Source of the DNA: Ostrinia nubilalis
Taxonomy: Eukaryota; Arthropoda; Insecta; Lepidoptera; Crambidae
Direction: 5' to 3'
DNA length: 64,000 nucleotides
Assembly (NCBI RefSeq): GCF_963855985.1
Contig: NC_087106.1
Location: 9,655,001 to 9,719,000 of the forward strand
The notes under the pieces were generated by a model that did not search any database, was not told the origin of the DNA, and saw nothing but the letters and a program-made list of their open reading frames with translations. The translations under genes and the position numbers were made by a program. This document shows positions 57,511 through 64,000 of this stretch, piece after piece (position 1 is the stretch's first letter; each line of letters starts with the position of its first letter).

Positions 57511-58294
57511 ACTAAAAAATGATATTTGTATGATGATAACAAATAAAACTAAAAATGCTTCCGTCTGCATGTGTGAATAAAATGCAGAAGAAATGACGAA
57601 ATTAAGAAAATTATAAAACAAGTTCTTTTTTTATCAAAATCTATTTTGCTAGATTATTAGCGATTTTGTAGAAAGGAACAATTAGACTAGGTACTTCTGT
57701 AAAAAAAAACAATGTGACCCTAGTACTAACCGCTGTCACTACACGTGTTTTTCTGGATCTATTCGTAATCAGTGGGCTTAGTGCGACTTTACATCAATCG
57801 TCATCCGCTAGCGACTGCGTAAAAAATGACATACATTAAATGTATGATGATTGTACAGCGTCCCTAGCAGATACTTTCAAGAACTAAAATCTTCAACTTT
57901 ATATATCTTTTTGATGCACTCGTTAGCGACAACGTCAAATGCAAACTCGCACTAAGCACACAAAAAAATGTTTCTCAGTTATATTACTCCAAAACTATTA
58001 AATTTCGGATTTTTTAAAAATATCACGTGAGATTTGGGGGTGGGGGAGGGGGTCAGCCAAAATCTCACCAAATCTCACCAAGGGGGGCGGGGGGGTTGAA
58101 AAATAGCCAAAATTGTCTCACGTAATTTATGGACGCCCCCTTACGCCGCCACTGCGTACAGCACATTAAGGTATGCACTGTGCATCTTATTTAGTTATAA
58201 ATAGATGCTATTTTGCGACAAAAATATAGACGGTCGACTGTACTGTAGTACCTACCTAGCTGCACAGTTAACACAGTACTCTACCAGACTCTAC

Positions 58295-58442
58295 TTACGT
58301 CCGTATTCACAAACGATGCTTGCTTAAGTGAAGTAGCAAATCGAACAGCGTTAAATAGAGCTCTGTGATTGGTTCATGTGTAACCCTGTGCGTCCACGCG
58401 CACTGTGAGACCTCATAGTAATGTTTGTGAATACGGGCGTTA
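58295..58442. mobile_element. MITE with CGTCCGTATTCACAAAC ends, copy 2
   Basis: Second copy of the family at 39283-39428, here 58298-58439, flanked by TTA on both sides (58295-58297, 58440-58442). It shares AGAGCTCTGTGATTGGTTC and GTGAGACCTCATAGTAATG. The matching TTA duplication supports a Harbinger-like origin. Confidence 0.85.
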
Positions 58443-59106
58443 GTGCATATTATGTCAACGGTCATTAGTTAGGTAGCAAAACAAGGAAACGAATTTTATA
58501 ATCACCGTGTGACAGTGTGAACGAGCTGTTCAATTTAAAATAGTTCGTTAGTGAACTAAGCTATACCAGAAGAAAGTGGGAAAATTAACTAATGAGCCAG
58601 TATAATTTTAACCAAATACACCTAATTGTCAGTTAGTTAAAAAAACAGTACTTTTACTTGCTTTCAAATAATAGTTTATTGATGGAAAATAGATTTAATG
58701 TTAATTTTAACATATTCAATACATGAACGTATATAAAGACACGTTTATAATTAATTTGAGGTATTTTATCATTACTGAGGAAAACCACCATATTGTATTA
58801 TAATTTTTGATGAGGATATGAGGAAATAATTGTCAAAACAATACACAGATAAAGTACCTACCTACACTCAAAACCTTGGCAAGCTAAAACTGGACCAGTG
58901 CAACAGGAAATTCCATAGAAACTTACAAACTGGCTGCAACGTTCCGAAATAAAGGATGGAAACTGAATACCTACTCGTATTTGAATTTTTTTGTTTGCAG
59001 TGAAGCAATGACTTGTCTACGCGGATTTTATTAGTAATCAAGGCCCGTGATATCGTAAAAATAGCAAAATAAATTGGATTATAAATTCAGGCCTGTAAGT
59101 GCCTAA
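58443..59106. other. No gene seen
   Basis: AT-rich, no repeats or domains recognised. Confidence 0.5.
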
Positions 59107-59328
59107 TCTATACTTCTATCTAAAGGTAAATGCGAAAGTAACTCTGTCTCATTTTCACGCCTAAACCACTGAACCGATTTTCATGAAATTTGGCTTAGAG
59201 ATAGTTTGAGTCCCGGGAAAGGACATAGGATAGTTTTTATACCGGTTTTTGAAACAGGAACGCGCGCCATAACTTTTTTCTGTCACAGTCTAAATTCCAG
59301 GCAGGCGTAGCCGCGGGCGGAAAGCTAG
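59107..59328 (+). mobile_element. Helitron-like element, copy 2 (family of 3853-4078)
   Basis: It starts TCTATACTTCTATC and ends CTAG (59325-59328) between host A and T. It shares AACCACTGAACCGATTTT, GAGTCCCGGGAAAGGACA and GGTTTTTGAAACAGG with copy 1. The terminal hairpin is partly degraded (CAGGCGTAGCCGCGGGCGG). Confidence 0.84.
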
Positions 59329-59451
59329 TTGATCTATAAATCTATTAAACATTGTAATACGACCAATTTTATTTCGGGTATGAATCGAAGTTTCAGTCTG
59401 TATAGAGTTACGAGTACCTATTGGTTTCAGAATAGTAATAAAACGACACTC

Positions 59452-59669
59452 AAGTGAATACTCGGCGATAAGCTTAAGTCCGGCTATTTGTGGGCGGCTC
59501 TGTGTTTCGTCTCGATGAGGCACCTGATGTCATGCCCTGAGTGCCCAAGCAACTGCACTCAGGAGGATTTGATGAGTGCTACTGACAACGCCACTCTTGT
59601 GGCGGAGTTTTGGGCTGACACTGTGTAGGTTTGTTGTCGACACGAAAAGAAGAAGAAGAAGTGAATACT
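59452..59669 (+). mobile_element. 5'-truncated LINE with GAA tail (59463-59658)
   Basis: A perfect 11-bp TSD, AAGTGAATACT, lies at 59452-59462 and 59659-59669. Inside, an open frame ends HLMSCPECPSNCTQEDLMSA, then LVAEFWADTV and a stop, followed by a short 3' region and (GAA)n. The CP..P..CT.EDL...W motif style fits the extreme C-terminus of a LINE ORF. It is a different family from the RTE copies. The clade is not certain. Confidence 0.82.
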
Positions 59670-60041
59670 AGCCCGAATATTCAAAATAATCCAAATGTTA
59701 CAGGAATTAATGTCGATTATTTGGACCGAGTTTGGAATGTGGAAACATTACTGTCGAGAACCTATTCTGTACGCTATTCACGTCTTTGTGGGATGAGTAT
59801 TATTTGTATGAGCACTCAAAATTAAATATCGTAGGTCTTGCTCAAAGAGATCAAGGAGTTCGAAGCTCCCGAAGTCTATTCAACTTTCTGAATACTATCA
59901 GGTTCAATAATTTAGCATTTTGACCTTCAAACACATAACAAAACAACATACCGCACTATAATACGATGCAGCATGAAAGTTATTTTTAAACTGGTCAGAC
60001 GACCTGTTTAAAAGAGCTAACTCATCTCAAAAACAGGTTAT
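59670..60041. other. No gene seen
   Basis: Short open frames only. Confidence 0.45.
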
Positions 60042-60319
60042 ACTTGTAGCAGGGTTCGAAAATATCCTTATGATATATATCCGATATATATCGGATATAT
60101 ATCTGATATTATGATATATATCCGATATATATCGGATATATATCATAAATATCGGATATATATCGGATATTTTCGAACCTAGGGTTCGAAAATATTCTTA
60201 TGATATATATCAGATATATATCTGATAAATATCATAAATATCGGATATTTATGATATATATCCGATATATATCGGATATATATCATAAATATCGGATATT
60301 TTCGAACCCTGACTTGTAG
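60042..60319. mobile_element. Dimeric palindromic hAT MITE (60050-60311)
   Basis: CAGGGTTCGAAAATATCC starts the element at 60050 and GATATTTTCGAACCCTG ends it at 60311. A perfect 8-bp TSD, ACTTGTAG, lies at 60042-60049 and 60312-60319. In the middle (60180/60181) an inner pair of ends meets head to head, TTTTCGAACCT|AGGGTTCGAAAA. The element is therefore two palindromic half-units of about 130 bp inside one TSD. The body is almost wholly GATATATATC / CGGATATATATC repeats and would fold into long hairpins. Non-coding. Confidence 0.88.
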
Positions 60320-62590
60320 AGAAAACGTACAGAAAGCACTGCCCGAAAATGGCCGACCTAAAAACATTCTTAGAATGGAAATAAAGACGAATGTCTCACA
60401 CAGACGTAATTAGGGACAATGAAATTCGTACATTACGCAATTGCGCACGTGTGCATGCAAATGTACTTAAAAAGATTTAAAAACTACACTAACCAGTTAC
60501 GAGGCATTCAAATAAGAGATAAAAGAACAAAACCCACTCCAAACCGAACTCTAAGTTGTTTTGAATAAGAGCAATTTTTTATCCAAGACGTAAGTAATTC
60601 TCGGAGATACAAATAGGCCTACGTAATAACCGCGTTTGTGAACTAGAAATACTTTCGCGTGGTTCTGAACAATAGCAGCGAGAGCTATGTAGCACTGACA
60701 TGTAACATACATACATCGGATTGGAATTAAAATAACTGTAATTTATTCGATCCACGTCACTGTGAGAAAGCAAACCATACAAATTGTTCATTTGTAAGCA
60801 AATAGCGCTTTTTATACAAAGGCCGTAAAACAAGCAGTTGAATGTTAATTATGATACTATTGTCGTTTATTGTTAGTTATTAGCCTCACAAACATCAACA
60901 ATAGTTTAGCGATCAATGGCGTGTATTTTGAAGTTTTTACAGGATATTAAGTAACAGAACCTGTGTTTAAAGTTGTTTAGTCGCTGCTATTAAAACTTGT
61001 AAGCTTGGACTAACTTTCCTATTTAATTACTTTTATAAAGTGAGGCTAACATCTACTTTTTTATTACCCAAGGAAGTGTTTAATAAATGAAGTTTGATCA
61101 AATTATGTTTTAATTGAGAAAACAGTTATGTTTTATACTGATGGTACATACCTACCTGTCCATGTTACAGAGTTCTAATTTTAGTTCGTTCTAACCAGCC
61201 AAATAACCATTTGATAAGGTTTTTAATAGTATTTCACTAAACCCCCAGCGAACATTGCCGGAATGACCGCACGCTAGCCGCAAAAAAAACAAAACACTGC
61301 GGGCAACTCGGACGGATTCCACCGCTTTATCGCGGCAATAAAATGGGAACCATTGTTTTGTAACCGTCTCTAAACTGAAGATTGTATCTATCGAGTCTTA
61401 AACATTACTTTAACCGACCGTTGCGCAACCCGCCGCCGCAAGACGCTGTACAGTCATCATGGGCAATGAGTTAACAAATAATGAGGTATAAAAATTTTAA
61501 ACAATTGCAATCGTTTCACCGTAAACTTGTAACTGACAACTTTTGACACTCTATTGTAACAAAAGTTCGTGTAACTTTGCCATCACTGTACCAAAGGTAA
61601 CGAAGAATACAGCCATACAGTTAATACTTGAAACAATGTAATGCTTAAGTTATAAATTCGCAAAGATGATGCAAGATGTCCTCCAATATTTTATAATGCC
61701 GTTCTAGCTTAGCTCATACGCTACTCGTATTAAATGTGTACAATTAATTGCAACAACATGAAAATGCTTTTAAACAAACTGCATTTAAATAAACTCAAAT
61801 CGTTTCGTTCAATGCCGACATAGTTTGATCGTTTCTTGAATTTTGTTATTACTAACCGCGATCGAAAGATCAACAAAGGCGGCTGGCTGCATTTCCAGTA
61901 CATAATAATACACAATGTATAATTGAATGCGGCAGGATATTACAAACAAATACATTATTATGAACGGATTTGGTTTTATTTCGTAATTAAAAAAATACCT
62001 AGGTATTAGTTTTTTAAAGATAGAATCTTATCTAATCTTACACATAAATACTTTCAGAAATGTGACAGACGATTAAAATCTGTGCAGCCCAGACGGACCC
62101 ACCAGAAAGTCATTCAAGTCCAGTTTAATGGGTGATAAACATTTAATTTGAAAATTTTATTACTAATATAATAAGAAAGTAACTGTTAGTTGTCACGTCT
62201 CTCGTCTTGATAGGATAGATTGGAGGCGAGAGGCGTAGATTACCTTTTGACGCAGTGAAAACTGTAGGTGAAACTCGGAATAAAACTTAGTGTTTGAAAA
62301 TGTATTGAGACTTCAAACTTTTAGTGAAAAACCGATATCCATGCGAACAAAATCCACATAGAAAAGTTTCATGCTAAGGCATGGGAAGTGAAGGCAAATC
62401 CTCCATTTACCTGAGGTAAATTTAGAGAGGGCGTGCGTCTGCTGAAGAGTTGAGGAAGTTCAATGCGATTATTGATTCAATATAAGACGTTGACTATTTA
62501 CTTGTAAATTCAACAGTTATGACCTAACACGATGAGGCAACACATTTACATGCATGTGTACCTATAAAATAGGAGTTAAGTAAGGAAAGT
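60320..62590. other. No gene seen
   Basis: AT-rich, with a GC-richer patch near 61240-61350 and 61410-61450. No repeats or domains recognised. Confidence 0.45.
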
Positions 62591-62798
62591 ACATAGAGCA
62601 GAGTTTCCCAAACTATGGGTCGCGCGCGACCCAGTGGTGGGTCGCCAACGAACATTGAGTGGGCTCTGCCAGTAGAACGAAACACCACGATCCAACCGCT
62701 GGGCAGCGGGCGAAATTTCCTATAGGTGGATCCCGAGTTTCAGAATTTGTATTAGATGGGTCGTAGCCTAAACAACTTTGGGAACCACTGACAGAGAG
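62591..62798. mobile_element. hAT-type MITE (62599-62790)
   Basis: CAGAGTTTCCCAAACTATGG at the left and CTTTGGGAACCACTG at the right are the TIRs, a widespread hAT MITE terminus. The flanks ACATAGAG and ACAGAGAG form an 8-bp TSD with one mismatch. GGGTCG boxes lie near both ends. 192 bp, non-coding. Confidence 0.85.
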
Positions 62799-64000
62799 AT
62801 GTGGAACAGTCAATGGAGAGACCGTCGTAACTTGTTATTACCGCGCCAAATTCAATTTGGCCAGCGTGTTTCGATCTTGGCGTTCATTTTATATTCCGAG
62901 AAAGAACGCTTAGGGCGAATAGTTTCTTAGAAAAGAGTAGCACGTCTACTAAATAATAACTACGAGAGAATCTTAGGAGGAAAACAATATGTTTCTTCGT
63001 GCCTAATAAGTGTGTTTCAAAATGATTATAGCCCATAATGGAGGTCATGACTTTAAAAGGTGCAATTTGAAGGATGATTTGTTACGTCTAGCTGCTGAAT
63101 TGGTGATCTCAGATTACACATACAAAGTTGGAAAACATATTGATAAAGCGTTCAGATAATCATGATCATCAAAATCTTATTATTATTTAGCTTACAGCTT
63201 AGTCTTAAATTTCGGCCTGTGCTGTGAGCCTGGGGCTAGGAATAGGTTAAGTTAATAACTGTGAGAAAACATTGATTGTTCTATGAATTAACTTTGGAGT
63301 ATGTAAGAAAATTATGCAACAAGTAAATGTAGCCCAAAGCCTTTGCATTCTGTTTTACGTAATTTGTCGGTCTGATAGACCAATACGGTAGATACCACCG
63401 TATGGGAAGGTTACATTAAGACATGTCTGATCGAAATGAACCAATTCGACTCTTGCGCAGCGCATCAAGGCTGTATGTGCGGTTGCCACAACTCGCCGGA
63501 GATTTGCGTTTATCGCAAAAACACGACCAAGGCAAGCTATGATAAGTTTAACGACTCTGCTACAATAAAGTTCGATGATATTATTTTTAAATGTGGACTA
63601 CTTTTAGGAAGGTCTTTTTGCAATACTTGTAAACTAAATATCTAAGAAAACATCTATAAGTCATACTTTATGATCTGTGAATACGATGTATTTATGGAAA
63701 TATGTATTCGGTTTTTAGACTACCGTTTATTGGAGCCAACTTGACCGAATTATTAATTATTTTAATGCAAAACTAAATTTTGAAAGTGTTCTTTTATACA
63801 TGAACTAAATCTTATTTCAATGACACTACTTAATTTCCAGTGTTAATTTAACCCATTAACGCCCGCCGTACAATAAATAGTACACAACTTTAAGTTACGA
63901 TCAATCTGGTTTAGTGGGTATTTTTACTCTGGAAATAATTACAATCGGTAAACAAAGGTCTATGCATTATATCCTGAGACGAAACAGACCATAATTATAC
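62799..64000. other. No recognised gene; one Cys-rich open frame
   Basis: A plus-strand open frame at 63436-63645 (69 codons) holds a Cys-rich run, CAAHQGCMCGCHNSPEICVY, and ends FCNTC...NI. Another frame over the same bases begins MSDRNEPIRLLRSASRLYVR at about 63423 and runs 39 codons. Neither matches a family I recognise, and they cannot both be real. It is a candidate small exon at best. Confidence 0.2.

Larger units (their letters stand above)
56685..58143. mobile_element. PIF/Harbinger-like transposon (56688-58140)
   Basis: GGGGGCGTCCATAAATTACG and CGTAATTTATGGACGCCCCC are the TIRs, flanked by TTA at 56685-56687 and 58141-58143. Both ends continue with G-rich tracts and AATCTCAC / TCTCACGT motifs. 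The 1453-bp element has no transposase. Its middle carries (GACA)n, a poly-A/poly-T stretch and TAGGGTTCCGTAG / TAAGGGTTCC motifs that may belong to another nested repeat. Confidence 0.88.
56444..58162. mobile_element. hAT MITE split by a Harbinger element (56452-58154)
   Basis: CAGTGGCGG (from 56452) and CCGCCACTG (to 58154) are the short TIRs, flanked by a perfect 8-bp TSD, CGTACAGC, at 56444-56451 and 58155-58162. Most of the span is a Harbinger element, leaving a hAT MITE of about 250 bp with AT-rich interior and GC-rich ends. Confidence 0.88.

Noticed and set aside
60179..60367. Open frame of repeated RYISDIYHKYPIFM-like peptides
   Set aside because: Translation of the GATATATATC palindromic repeat of a MITE; low complexity.
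1..64000. CRISPR array, bacterial operons, rRNA genes, LTR retrotransposons or viral integrations
   Set aside because: No regularly spaced repeats, Shine-Dalgarno-linked genes, rRNA signatures, paired LTRs or viral proteins were seen; the window is eukaryotic.

Overview
This window looks like AT-rich intronic or intergenic DNA of an insect, most likely a moth or butterfly (Lepidoptera). The basis is the repeat content: RTE-type LINE ends with GAAC/GATG-type short tandem tails, small Helitron-like elements that end in a GC hairpin plus CTAG, and many short MITEs of the hAT, PIF/Harbinger and Tc1/mariner types. The order is an inference from repeat style, and no species can be named. No host protein-coding gene can be called with confidence. 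All clearly recognisable coding sequence belongs to broken transposons: RTE reverse transcriptase, a Jockey/CR1-group reverse transcriptase and a hAT transposase C-terminus.

Layout: 0.1-4.2 kb holds a hAT element in CpG-rich DNA, a palindromic MITE, a Harbinger MITE split by a Helitron, a second Helitron in inverted orientation, and a third Helitron at the junction of a tandem duplication. 6.9-9.2 kb holds a three-copy tandem repeat split by an RTE end, then a 0.9 kb foldback element. 10-12.4 kb carries local duplications. 12.9-14.5 kb is a hAT element with a second hAT-like element nested in it. 15.3-23.4 kb is rich in MITEs, including four members of one TA-flanked family and a MITE inside a hAT MITE. 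About 23.4-31.9 kb is long, nearly repeat-free DNA. 31.9-33.5 kb is an RTE retrotransposon in the 5'-inverted arrangement expected of twin priming. 35.8-38.5 kb holds duplicated repeats and a 1.6 kb hAT element. 39.4-45 kb is again repeat-poor. 45-47.5 kb has two neighbouring copies of one hAT-like element, one carrying a retroposed GC-rich insert. 48.6-50 kb is a LINE fragment. 51.4-62.8 kb has further LINE ends, MITEs and nested elements.

Most element boundaries were set by reading terminal inverted repeats together with direct target-site duplications (TSDs): 8 bp for hAT, TTA/TAA for Harbinger, TA for Tc1/mariner, 10-12 bp for LINEs, and an A|T insertion site for Helitrons. Many of these TSDs are perfect, so a good part of the insertions is probably fairly young. 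The nesting gives a relative order of insertion at several places. The repeat-poor blocks hold clusters of possible transcription-factor sites and a few splice-like signals, mostly on the minus strand. These are weak evidence that the window lies inside a long intron or regulatory domain of a gene read on the minus strand.
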